This document shows, piece by piece, positions 15,399-28,424 of a stretch of 64,000 nt of DNA. Both the position numbers and the translations under genes were made by a program. Under the pieces are notes generated by a model, which did not search any database, was not told the DNA's origin, and saw nothing but the letters and a program-made list of their open reading frames with translations. Origin of the DNA: Nostocoides sp. HKS02 (lineage in GTDB: Bacteria; Actinomycetota; Actinomycetes; Actinomycetales; Dermatophilaceae); NCBI RefSeq assembly GCF_009707485.1, contig NZ_CP046121.1, positions 2,666,001 through 2,730,000 of the forward strand, given 5' to 3'. The first letter of the stretch is position 1. Each line of letters begins with the position of its first letter.

Positions 15399-16923
15399 AT
15401 GACCCAGTCAGTCGTGGACCGTTGGCGGCCGTCCCAGCGCACCCTCGGTCCGCGGCAGTGGCGCCTCGCCGGCACTGCGGCTGCCGTGGTCGTGGCCGTC
15501 ACCTCGTGGCTGTGCGGCGCGACTCCGAAGGAGTACTCCAGCGTGTGGCCGGGCATCGTCCCGTGGCGCTCGAACGGCGGCTCACCGCTTGCCTGCTCGC
15601 TGCTGTTCATCGCGCTCGGGGTGATGCTCTATGCCTGGTGGGCGGTGCGTGACCTCGACCTGTCGGTGGGCTGGCACGTGCGCACCGGGCTGCTGTGGTT
15701 CGCGCCGCTGCTCGTGAGCGCGCCGCTGTTCAGCCGCGACCTCTTCTCGTATGCCGTGCAGGGCCTCATGCTCCACCGAGGCCTCGACCCGTACCACCAC
15801 GGCGTGCGGGGGCTCGCGTCGCCGTGGGTCAGCTCGGTGTCGCGGGTGTGGCTGGACACGACGGTGCCGTACGGGCCGCTTGTTCATGGTGCTGGCCAGG
15901 TTCGCGGCGGCGGTCTCTGGCGGGTCGTTGCTCGTCGCGTTGGGGCTGCTGCGCCTGGGCGCGACGGCGAGCGTGCTCGTCCTCGCCTGGGCCGTGCCGG
16001 TGATCGCGCGTCGGCTGGGCACCGACCCGGTCCGAGCCGTCTGGCTGGGGTTCCTCACTCCGCTGGTCGGGATGCACCTGGTCGCCGGCGCCCACAACGA
16101 CGCCCTGATGATTGCGGCAATGGTTGCGGCGGTGGCGCTCGCCCTGCAGGGGCGACATGGGTGGGCGTGCCTGGCGATCGCGGCCGCGATGGCGGTCAAG
16201 GCGCCGGCGGCAGTCGCGATGCCGTTCGTCGCGATCCTCGCTGCCGTGGACCACCGGGGGTCGATGACTCACCCGGGGATGCCGACCCTTGGGATGCCCC
16301 TGGGGATGCGGCGCTTGGCGCTGCGGACGGTGGTCGCGGGGGCGGCGAGCTGCGTGGCATTCGTGGTGATCAGCCTCGTGACCGGGCTGGGATTCTCGTG
16401 GGTGAACAGCCTCTCCGAGCCGGGCAAGAGCATCCAGTGGACGTCACTGCCGACCGGGATCGGCATGGGGATCGGGTTCGTCGGGACCCTGTTCGGCCAC
16501 AACGTCGAGGACGGGGCCGTGTCGGTGGCGCGAACGGTGGCGCTGGTGGCACTCGGGATCGCGCTCGTCTGGATCTGGGTCCGGGCGCTGCGGCGGGCGC
16601 AGGACCGGCGGTTCGTCGTCGTGTGCGCGGGTCAGGCGCTGGTCGCGTTCATCGTGCTCTCGCCGGCGTTCCACGCGTGGTACCTGCTGTGGGCGCTGCC
16701 GCTGTTCGCGGCGAGCGTGACGGACCGGCGGTGGCAGACGGTGCTCGCCGGCCTCGCGACCCTGATGGCCGTGTCGATCCTGCCCGGCGGCTACAGCCTC
16801 GGGCTGGTGACGTCCTGGGTGGGTGTGCCACTGTGCTTCGTCGCTCTGGGCGCTGGGGTCGTCTACGGTTGGCGCTGGATCCAGGCGCAGCGCTCGCGGG
16901 TGAGCGCACGGCACACCGTCTGA
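15399..16923 (+). CDS. Polyprenol-phosphomannose-dependent alpha-1,6-mannosyltransferase (MptB-like); frame broken near 15880
   Basis: A GT-C membrane glycosyltransferase of about 508 residues with some 12 helices. The first extracytoplasmic loop carries the family motif SRDLFSYAVQGLMLHRGLDP. MptA/MptB-like enzymes extend lipomannan with polyprenyl-phosphate mannose outside the cell. The reading frame shifts at 15878-15885, where GCTTGTTC replaces the expected GCTGTTC: YGPL and FMVLAR are in different frames. Removing one T at 15880/15881 joins both halves into a normal family member ending at 16923. The same one-base change breaks six other places in the window, so the gene is probably intact in the cell. 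Confidence 0.85.
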
Positions 16924-17023
16924 GCACGAGGGGGTAGTGATGTGAGCGCGATCATGGGCTGCTGGCTAGCCCACCATTGGGCTTGGTCGCTGTCCGGCCA
17001 CTGAGCCCAAGCTCTGACAGGAC

Positions 17024-17425
17024 CTAGCGTCGCGGGAGCAGCCCAGCGACAGCCTGGCTGATCACGTCAAGGCCTGCCTGGGTGACGGAGTGTCGACCGC
17101 CGACCAGGGTGTCCCCGCTGTCACAGTCGGCCGTCCATTCGAGGCCCGCCTTCTTCGCGAGGGCCTGCCCGATCTGGGGCATGGACCGTGCGGAGACCCC
17201 GCACTGGCGAGCCGCGGCCTCGAAGACGTGCGACGGGAAGCTGCTCCCCACGCCGACTGGCACCGAAGGGATTCCGAGCTGCTTGCAGAGTCGGTCCAGC
17301 TGGTCCTGCTTGGGGTCGCGGCCCTGAACACCGATCTCGCGGACGCCGCTGAAGGCCCTGTCGTCATCACCTCGACACCTGGAACACCACTCCGGATTCA
17401 TCCCGTGCCGACAGTCATCACTCAT
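17024..17425 (-). CDS. Hypothetical protein with N-terminal Cys/His motif
   Basis: A 133-residue protein. The ATG at 17425 begins MSDDCRHGMNPEWCSRC, a compact Cys-x2-His...Cys-x2-Cys pattern that could bind zinc. The remainder is mixed helix with LDRLCKQLGIPSVPVG and a VFEAAARQCGVS segment. The frame extends upstream into the tRNA-Ala gene and cannot start there. No family or function is recognised. The upstream gap (17426-17529) holds no other gene. Confidence 0.6.
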   Translation of the reverse strand: MSDDCRHGMNPEWCSRCRGDDDRAFSGVREIGVQGRDPKQDQLDRLCKQLGIPSVPVGVGSSFPSHVFEAAARQCGVSARSMPQIGQALAKKAGLEWTADCDSGDTLVGGRHSVTQAGLDVISQAVAGLLPRR

Positions 17426-17532
17426 ACCTATGAATGTACGTCCGATCGGGGGGTACCAATGACCACGTGCCACCACGGCCATCGTGGAGCGGCCAGAAAC
17501 GCGGACATCGGGCCGAGCGAGTCGACCTGTGG

Positions 17533-17605
17533 TGGAGCCAAGGGGACTCGAACCCCTAACCCCCTGCTTGCAAAGCAGGTGCGCTACCAATTGCGCCATG
17601 GCCCC
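17533..17605 (-). tRNA. tRNA-Ala (anticodon TGC)
   Basis: On the minus strand a 73-nt cloverleaf runs from GGGGCCA to TGGCTCCA with encoded CCA (17530-17532). The anticodon TGC lies at 17570-17572 and the T arm is GGGGTTCGAGTCCCC. It sits with tRNA-Ile downstream of gyrA, a conserved arrangement in actinobacteria. Confidence 0.95.
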
Positions 17606-17634
17606 CGAACCGGGGTGCTGAGCCCCCGGACGGA

Positions 17635-17754
17635 CTACGAGGGGGAGTCGGTCGCCTGCGACCAGAGGTCACGCTCGGCCTGCTGAGCCTTGAGCTTCTT
17701 CTGGATCGCCGCTGCGCCGATCACGGTCGCGATGAGGATCAGGATCTTCTTCAT
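17635..17754 (-). CDS. DLW-39 family protein
   Basis: A 39-residue protein beginning MKKILILIATVIGAAA, with a short hydrophobic helix, a basic amphipathic segment (QKKLKAQQAERD) and the signature DLW at residues 29-31. Length and signature fit the DLW-39 family of tiny actinobacterial proteins, which lie near gyrA and the tRNA-Ile/tRNA-Ala genes. Its role is unknown; membrane association is likely. It lies between the two tRNA genes on the same strand. Confidence 0.85.
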   Translation of the reverse strand: MKKILILIATVIGAAAIQKKLKAQQAERDLWSQATDSPS

Positions 17755-17796
17755 GGCCGTCCGCCCTCCCAGAGGTGCCGCGGGGATCGGGATTGG

Positions 17797-17870
17797 TGGG
17801 CCTAACAGGACTTGAACCTGTGGCCTCTTCCTTATCAGGGAAGCGCTCTAACCGTCTGAGCTATAGGCCC
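17797..17870 (-). tRNA. tRNA-Ile (anticodon GAT)
   Basis: On the minus strand the 74-nt sequence runs from GGGCCTA to TAGGCCCA with encoded CCA (17794-17796). The anticodon loop CTGATAA carries GAT, and the T arm is ACAGGTTCAAGTCCTGT. Located downstream of gyrA and DUF3566 as in many actinobacteria. Confidence 0.95.
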
Positions 17871-17985
17871 GTGAGCCCAATCTCCGCTGCGCCACGGTGG
17901 GTGGCGCGAGGCACGAGGTTACCCCACCGGCATACCCACCACCAAAACGGTATCGAGCGGCCCGAGCAGGCCCTCTCAGCACACC

Positions 17986-18043
17986 TTGCTGCCGGCAGGA
18001 CAGGTTGCAACAAGGTCTCCCGGCAGCAACGTCTGCTAGCAGA
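17986..18043 (-). terminator. Inverted repeats after the gyrB-gyrA-DUF3566 transcript
   Basis: TTGCTGCCGG (17986-17995) and CCGGCAGCAA (18020-18029) form a ten-pair stem with a 24-base loop. Beside it is the perfect 12-bp palindrome TCTGCTAGCAGA (18032-18043). They lie 55-110 bases past the DUF3566 stop and may end that transcript before tRNA-Ile. No U tract is visible, so this could instead be a processing structure. Confidence 0.45.
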
Positions 18044-18097
18044 GGGTGCTGCCCACGGGCGTATGCCGCGGGGCCGCCGCCGGTGCCCGACGGCCGG

Positions 18098-18606
18098 TCA
18101 GTCGTCGGTCAGGGTCAGCTGCAGTCCGCCGACCAGGGCGGAGCAGATGTTGTAGAGGAAGGCCCCGAGCGTCGACAGCGCCGTCATGAGGATGACGTCG
18201 ATGACGCCGATGACGATCGACAGGGACAGCACCCGGCCGAAGCCGAGGAAGTCCATGATGTTGAACGGGTTCGCCGGGTCGTTGAACACGGTGCCGACCA
18301 GGCGGTTGACCTCGGAGAACACGCCCATCCCGGACAGGATCATCCAGAGCACGGCCACCATGACGACGCCGGCGATGCCGAGGGCCACCGAGATGAGGAA
18401 GGCCATCTTCATGGCCGACCACGGGTCGACCCGCGACACCGTGAGCTTGACCCGGCGGGCCCGGCCGACGCCGGCCGTGCCGACGGGGCGGGCGGTGCCT
18501 CCGGCCGGACGCGGGGCGCCGGCGGCACCGGTCGCGCCGGAACCACCGGTCACGCCCGACTGCCCTCCCTGCGGGCGGGGCGAGGTGCTCGTCTGGCCTG
18601 CCGTGC

Positions 18607-18610
<4 letters not shown>
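18098..18610 (-). CDS. DUF3566 domain membrane protein
   Basis: A 170-residue protein downstream of gyrA, counterpart of the conserved membrane protein found there in mycobacteria. The first 50 residues are Gly/Ala/Pro-rich and disordered. The DUF3566 domain follows: RARRVKLTVSRVDPWSAMKM, then two membrane helices (AFLISVALGIAGVVMVAVLW and a C-terminal IVIGVIDVILMTALSTLGAFLYN). The GTG start overlaps the gyrA stop (GTGA), so the two are translationally coupled. Function unknown. Confidence 0.88.
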
Positions 18611-21235
<2,625 letters not shown>

Positions 21236-21287
21236 GAATTCCCTTGTCCCTCAGTGCGTCTCAAACGATTCGGTATGCCGCGGGGCT

Positions 21288-21303
21288 GGTTTCACGTGGA
21301 ACC
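21288..21303. promoter_or_regulatory. Degenerate parS-like palindrome between gyrB and gyrA
   Basis: GGTTTCACGTGGAACC differs from the parS consensus TGTTTCACGTGAAACA at three positions and keeps the TTTCACGTG core. It is flanked symmetrically by GTATGCC (21273-21279) and GGCATAC (21313-21319). ParB binding is possible but not established. Confidence 0.45.
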
Positions 21304-21347
21304 TCGCCACCCGGCATACGAGTGTCAGATGTCCGTCAGATGTCTGG

Positions 21348-23552
<2,205 letters not shown>

Positions 23553-23729
23553 TCACCTCAGAGTCTACCTGTCGAGGGGGTCAGAGCTCGCGTCAGGAGG
23601 GCCGTGAGCCCACATTTGCGCCAAAAACCTGCCCCGGGACGGTCCCCGGTACGCGACCCGGCCTTTCAGGGCCCGATTCTGGCCTTCTTGACCTCGGGCG
23701 CCGCCGCCTGCCGCCCGCCCTCGGTCGCG

Positions 23730-24308
23730 TCAGCCGTAGGTGTCGCGTGGGCCGGGCCCCTGGGCTCGACGCAGGCCCTTGGACCACGACGGGGCACTCG
23801 GCCCCACGAGCTTGAGCGCCGTCACCGTCCCCTTGCCGACCTCGCCCTCGAGCCGCCCCATGATCGCGGACTCGAGCAGCTGGAGCTGCACCATCCAGGC
23901 AGTCGAGTCGGCACGCACCGTGAGCACCCCGAACTCGAACGTCACCGGGGTGCAGTGCTGGGCGACCTCGGCGCCGACGATGTCGGGCCAGCGCCCCATC
24001 ACCGAGCCCACCGCGACGTCGACCTTCCAGCCGCGGTCGGCGAGCAGTCGGTCCATCTGGTCGCCGAGCAGCTCCGGGTCGCGGCCGTCGCGGGGCGCCC
24101 TGGTGGTCGGCACTCCCGGTCGCCGGGCCCGCATCGGCTTCAGGCCGGGGCGCAGCCCCTTCTCCCGGGCCGCCGCCCGGGCGCGCAGCAGGGCGGCAGC
24201 CGCGGCGTCGTCGGCGTCGTCCGCAGGATTGCTCGGACGGTCCGGGTCGTTGGGGTCGTTGGGGTCGTTGGGGTCGTCCGCAAGGTTCGTCGTGGCGTCG
24301 TCACTCAC
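23730..24308 (-). CDS. dciA: DciA family helicase-loading protein (DUF721)
   Basis: A 192-residue protein of the DciA (DUF721) family, which loads the replicative helicase DnaB in bacteria lacking DnaC-type loaders. The KH-like C-terminal domain is visible: [20 protein letters not shown] then [20 protein letters not shown] and a Leu-rich ending. The N-terminal 40 residues are disordered with a PND repeat from 9-bp DNA repeats (24244-24277). The GTG at 24308 overlaps the end of recF by eight bases. Position between recF and gyrB is canonical. Confidence 0.92.
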   Translation of the reverse strand: MSDDATTNLADDPNDPNDPNDPDRPSNPADDADDAAAAALLRARAAAREKGLRPGLKPMRARRPGVPTTRAPRDGRDPELLGDQMDRLLADRGWKVDVAVGSVMGRWPDIVGAEVAQHCTPVTFEFGVLTVRADSTAWMVQLQLLESAIMGRLEGEVGKGTVTALKLVGPSAPSWSKGLRRAQGPGPRDTYG

Positions 24309-25497
24309 GGGGCACCACCGTCCCGAGCGACACCGCGAACGTCTGCCCCACGAGCGAGGCCGGCACGTCGGCATCGACCGCGGCGGTGATCAACACCTGC
24401 TCGCAGTCGGCGATCATCGCCGCCAGGCGCTCGCGCCGGCCGGTGTCCAGCTCGGCGAAGACGTCGTCGAGGATGAGCACCGGATCGTCGCCGAGGTCGT
24501 GGCGCAACAGCTGGTATGCCGCGAGCTTGAGTCCCAGCGCGAACGACCAGCTCTCCCCGTGGCTGGCATAGCCCTTGGCGGGCAGGTCGCCGAGTCCGAG
24601 CACGAGGTCGTCGCGGTGCGGCCCGGCCAGTGACACCCCGCGCTCGATCTCACGGTCGCGCACCTGCGTCAGGGTGGCCAGCAGCTCGGCGTGCAGCTCA
24701 CCGATCTCGGGCACGTCGCCGGCCGCGATGCGCTCGGCGCTCTCCTCGCGCAGTGAGCTGCGGTAGGAGACCCGTGCGTCGGACTGGCCGGCGCTGACCT
24801 CGTCGTAGGCCTTGGCGAGATAGGGGCCGAGGTCGCGCAGCAGCCGTAACCGGGCGTAGAGCAGTTGCGATCCGACCGTGGCGAGGTTCTCGTTCCAGAT
24901 GTCGAGGGTGTGCAGCGCCGAAGCACGGGCGTCATCGGCAGGCTCGTCGCCGGGCCGCGGCCGGTGGCGAGCACCCCGGCGCAGCACGGGCTGGGCCGAC
25001 TTCAACAGGGCGTTGCGCTGGCGCAGGATCTTGTCGTAGTCCGCCCGGACGCCGGCCCAGCGGGGCTGACGGGCGACAAGCAGGTCGTCGAGGAACCGTC
25101 GGCGCTCGGAGGGGTCGCCCTTGACCAGCGCGAGGTCCTCGGGGGCGAACAGCACGGTGCGCAGGGTGCCGAGCACCTCCCGGGGCCGGGTGACCGGTGA
25201 GCGCCCGAGCCGGGCGCGGTTGGCCCGGCCCGGGTTGAGCTCGAGCTCGACCAGGGTCTCGCGCCCGTCGCGCACCACGACGCCGCGGATGATCGCCTGC
25301 TCCGCGCCGAACCGCACGAGCGGCTGGTCGGTGGCGACCCGGTGGCTGGAGAGCGTGGCGAGGTAGCCGATCGCCTCGACGAGGTTGGTCTTGCCCTGGC
25401 CGTTGAGGCCGACCAGCGTCGTGATGCCGGGCTGCAGGGGGAACTCGGCGGCGGTGTAGCTGCGAAAGTCGGCGACGGACAGGTGACGGACGTGCAC
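24301..25497 (-). CDS. recF: DNA replication and repair protein RecF
   Basis: A 398-residue SMC-like ATPase that loads RecA at gaps. Walker A is [14 protein letters not shown], the signature helix region is [16 protein letters not shown], and Walker B is [15 protein letters not shown]. The GTG at 25497 ([14 protein letters not shown]) is chosen because this begins the conserved fold and GGGAG precedes it; the frame extends far upstream only as a shadow of gnd. It is spaced ten bases from gnd and overlaps dciA. Confidence 0.96.
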   Translation of the reverse strand: MHVRHLSVADFRSYTAAEFPLQPGITTLVGLNGQGKTNLVEAIGYLATLSSHRVATDQPLVRFGAEQAIIRGVVVRDGRETLVELELNPGRANRARLGRSPVTRPREVLGTLRTVLFAPEDLALVKGDPSERRRFLDDLLVARQPRWAGVRADYDKILRQRNALLKSAQPVLRRGARHRPRPGDEPADDARASALHTLDIWNENLATVGSQLLYARLRLLRDLGPYLAKAYDEVSAGQSDARVSYRSSLREESAERIAAGDVPEIGELHAELLATLTQVRDREIERGVSLAGPHRDDLVLGLGDLPAKGYASHGESWSFALGLKLAAYQLLRHDLGDDPVLILDDVFAELDTGRRERLAAMIADCEQVLITAAVDADVPASLVGQTFAVSLGTVVPRE

Positions 25498-25507
25498 GCG
25501 CTCCCGA

Positions 25508-26582
25508 TCAGGCCTTCTTGGCGGTGCGCCTGCGCCCTGTGGTCGCCCCCGTGCCCGACGACGGTCCCGCAGTCGCGGCCTTGCGACCCTTGGCAGCAGC
25601 CTTCGCCGCGCTCTTGGTGGGCTTCTCCTTCGAGGCAGCCTTCGCCGCCACGGCCTTCTCGTGCTTGGGCGCACCCTCGGCGCGGAGCTTCTCGCCCTCG
25701 GCGACCGACATGACCTGGTGCCCACCGAAGCCACCGCGCAGCGCGGCGACGGCCTGCATCGTGGGGGACTCCTGCTGACGGGAGGCGAACCGCGAGAACA
25801 GCGAGGCCGAGATCACCGGCATCGGCACCGAGTTGGCGATCGCCTCCTCGACGGTCCAGCGTCCCTCGCCGGAGTCCACGGTGTAGCCGGACACGTCGTC
25901 GAGGTGGGGGTTCTTCTCGAGGGCGTCGACCAGGAGGTCGAGCAGCCAGGACCGCACGACGGTGCCGCGGGTCCACGCCTTGAAGGCGCCCGGGACGTCG
26001 GTGACGATGTCCTTCGCCTCGAGCAGCTCGTAGCCCTCGGCATACGCCGCCATGAGGCCGTACTCGATGCCGTTGTGCACCATCTTGGCGTAGTGGCCGG
26101 CCCCGACCTTGCCGGCGTGGACGAAGCCCTCGTCGCGGGGACCCTCGGGCCGCAGCGCGTCGAAGATCGGCATCGCCTTCTTCACGTTCGCCGGGGACCC
26201 GCCGACCATGAGGCCGTAGCCGTTGTCCAGGCCCCAGATGCCGCCCGAGACGCCGCAGTCGAGGTAGCCGATGCCCTTGGCCTTGAGGAGCGCCTCGTTC
26301 TCGAAGTCGTCGGTGAAGCGGCTTGTTGCCGCCGTCGATGACCATGTCACCCTTGTCGAGCAGGTCCGCGAGCTTCTCGATGGTCTGCCGGGTCGGGTCG
26401 CCCGACGGGACCATGACCCACACCGTGCGCGGGGCGTCGAGCGCCTTGACCAGCGCCGCCATCGTCTTGACGTCGGAGACCGCGGCGTTGCGGTCGAAGC
26501 CCACCACCTCGTGCCCAGCGCGGCGGATCCGCTCGCGCATGTTGCCGCCCATCTTGCCGAGGCCGATCAGACCGAGCTGCAT
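25508..26582 (-). CDS. gnd: 6-phosphogluconate dehydrogenase, short decarboxylating type, with Lys/Ala tail; frame broken near 26323
   Basis: Oxidises 6-phosphogluconate to ribulose 5-phosphate. The N-terminal Rossmann motif is [15 protein letters not shown] and the substrate region includes [19 protein letters not shown] and [12 protein letters not shown]. The length (about 300 residues plus tail) matches the short, usually NAD-dependent class common beside dnaN in actinobacteria. The frame shifts at 26321-26328, where the plus strand has GCTTGTTG; one T fewer restores IDGGNSRFTDD. The final 55 residues are Ala/Lys-rich ([19 protein letters not shown]), unlike the family and similar to histone-like tails. 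It lies between dnaN and recF. Confidence 0.93.
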
Positions 26583-26685
26583 GAGAGGTGCCTTCCCTGT
26601 CGAGCGAGTGGAGGTGACGGAGCGTGAAGCCTGCGTCGCGGCATACGGCCCGCGGGGCGCGTGCTCAGGCTACGCCCGGGTGAGG

Positions 26686-27819
26686 TCAGCTCGCGAAGCG
26701 AACAGGCATCAGGACATAGCGGTAGGAGGTGTCGGCATCGCCGTCCTCCTTGTCCTGGCCGGACAGGACGGCCGGGCGCGAGGGCTGGGTGAACGACAGG
26801 CGCGAGTACTCGGTGCCGACCGCGCCGAGGCCGTCGAGCAGGAACTGGGGGTTGAACGCGATCTCGATCTCAGGACCGGTGAGCACGGCCTCGACGGCCT
26901 CGGACGCCTGGGCGTCGTCGCCGGTGCCCGCCTCGATGGCGACCTGGCCCTCGCTGAAGCGAAGCCGCACGGGGGTGTTGCGCTCGGCGACCAGGGCCAC
27001 GCGCTTGACGGCCTCGACCAGGTCGGCGGTCTTGATGACCGACTCGGTCTCGACGGTCGTGGGGAAGATCGAGGTGACCTTGGGGTACTCGCCGTCGAGC
27101 AGCCGGGTCGTCGTGCGGCGCTGGCCGGCCTCGAACCCGACCAGCCCCTCACCGCCCGCCGAGGAGCCCAGGGCGAGGTCGACCGTGCCGGACGCGCCGA
27201 GCGCCTTGGCGGTCTCGGACAGGGTGCGGGCCGGGACGAGCGCGACGTGGGACGCGTCGCTGGCCTCGGGGTTCCAGGTGAGCTCGCGCATCGCCAGCCG
27301 GTAGCGGTCGGTGGCGAGCAGGGTCATCTTCTCGCCGTCGATCTCGACCCTGACCCCGGTGAGGATCGGCAGGGTGTCGCCGCGGTCGGCGGCGATGGAG
27401 ACCTGGGCGACGGCCTGGGTGAAGACGTCGCCGGCCACGGTGCCGCTGGGCGCGGGCGAGGTGGGCAGCGTGGGGTAGTCGTCGGCCGGCATCTGCATGA
27501 GGCTGAACCGTGAGGAGCCGCAGGTCACCGAGACCTTGGACCCGTCGGTCGAGATGTCGACCGGCTTGGACGGCAGGTTGCGCGAGATGTCGGCCAGGAG
27601 CCGGCCGAGGACCAGCACGGTGCCCGATTCGGACACGTCGGCCGCGACGGTGATCTTGGCGGAGACCTCGTAGTCGAACGCCGACAGGGTCAGCGTGCCC
27701 TCGTCGTTGGCCTCGATGAGCAGTCCGGCGAGCACGGGCACCGGCGGGCGGGCTGGCAGGCCACGAGCCACCCACGTCACGGCGTCGGCGAGCACCTCAC
27801 GTTCGACCCGAAACTTCAC
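26686..27819 (-). CDS. dnaN: DNA polymerase III beta subunit (sliding clamp)
   Basis: A 377-residue clamp with the three-domain fold. Recognisable parts are LADAVTWVARGLPARPPVPVL, FDYEVSAKI, VTCGSSRFSLMQMPADDYP, LPILTGVRVEIDG, LLATDRYRLAMRE, and the C-terminal YRYVLMPVR peptide site. The GTG at 27819 (VKFRVEREV) aligns with homologues and has AGG seven bases before; GTG at 27825 is the alternative. It lies downstream of dnaA across the origin. The 103-bp gap to gnd holds a GGCATAC copy only. Confidence 0.96.
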   Translation of the reverse strand: MKFRVEREVLADAVTWVARGLPARPPVPVLAGLLIEANDEGTLTLSAFDYEVSAKITVAADVSESGTVLVLGRLLADISRNLPSKPVDISTDGSKVSVTCGSSRFSLMQMPADDYPTLPTSPAPSGTVAGDVFTQAVAQVSIAADRGDTLPILTGVRVEIDGEKMTLLATDRYRLAMRELTWNPEASDASHVALVPARTLSETAKALGASGTVDLALGSSAGGEGLVGFEAGQRRTTTRLLDGEYPKVTSIFPTTVETESVIKTADLVEAVKRVALVAERNTPVRLRFSEGQVAIEAGTGDDAQASEAVEAVLTGPEIEIAFNPQFLLDGLGAVGTEYSRLSFTQPSRPAVLSGQDKEDGDADTSYRYVLMPVRFAS

Positions 27820-27825
27820 CGTCAC

Positions 27826-28424
27826 TACCTGCCCTTCGCGTGCGGCGTGGCCGCGGTCAAACTTCAAGAATGTGATTGCGGACTGACCCTAGTGCTCGCA
27901 CGACACCGGGCCAACCCGGATCGGGTAATCCGCACAGCTGTCCGGGTCGGGGGTGGGCTGGTGGGTGGGCTGGTGGGTGGGTTCAGTCTTGGTACTCGGG
28001 GCTGGACCCTTGAGTAGATGGATTTCGTCATGGTCTTAGGGGCTGTGGATTCTGTGGACAACCGGTGTCGTCGCAGGTCAGTGGGCCTCCAGCCCTGTGT
28101 ATGCCGCGTGGACGAGTCCTCGGACAAGCTGAGGCTGCCTGTGGACGGGGATCCGTCGCCCACAGGGTCTCCCCACGGCATACCCACTCGTCCCCAGGTG
28201 ACGGGCCCGTCGTGCACGCCTTGTCCACGGGTTGTCCACAGCTGTGGGCGAAATCAGCCGATCGGCCGATGGCGGTGAGGCTCGTAGACATACCCACAGA
28301 GTTGTCCACAGGCTGTGGACGGGCCGCTCAAGCGGGCGAGGGGTCGTCCGGCGCTCGTGGGCGCAGGTGACGAGAGGGTGAACACGCAGGCACAGCTGTG
28401 GACAAAGGTGTGGAGAAGGCACCC
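27826..28424. other. oriC region between dnaN and dnaA
   Basis: This 599-bp gap without genes holds DnaA boxes: TGTGGACAA at 28053-28061, TTGTCCACG at 28221-28229, TTGTCCACA at 28232-28240 and 28302-28310, and TGTGGACAA at 28397-28405. Degenerate forms lie at about 28140-28148 and 28314-28322. The least GC-rich part, about 28010-28040 beside the first box, may be the unwinding element. A repeated GGTGGGTGGGCTG-like tract lies at about 27950-27985. GTATGCC (28099-28105) and GGCATAC (28177-28183) form an inverted pair inside it. Orientation and box spacing match actinobacterial origins. Confidence 0.9.

Noticed and set aside
16924..17023. Possible gene or small RNA between the mannosyltransferase and the Cys-motif protein
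   Set aside because: Only a TTGGGCT/AGCCCAA inverted repeat and a GGGCT/AGCCC stem are seen. These fit a terminator between convergent genes but lack a U tract, so no separate feature is called.
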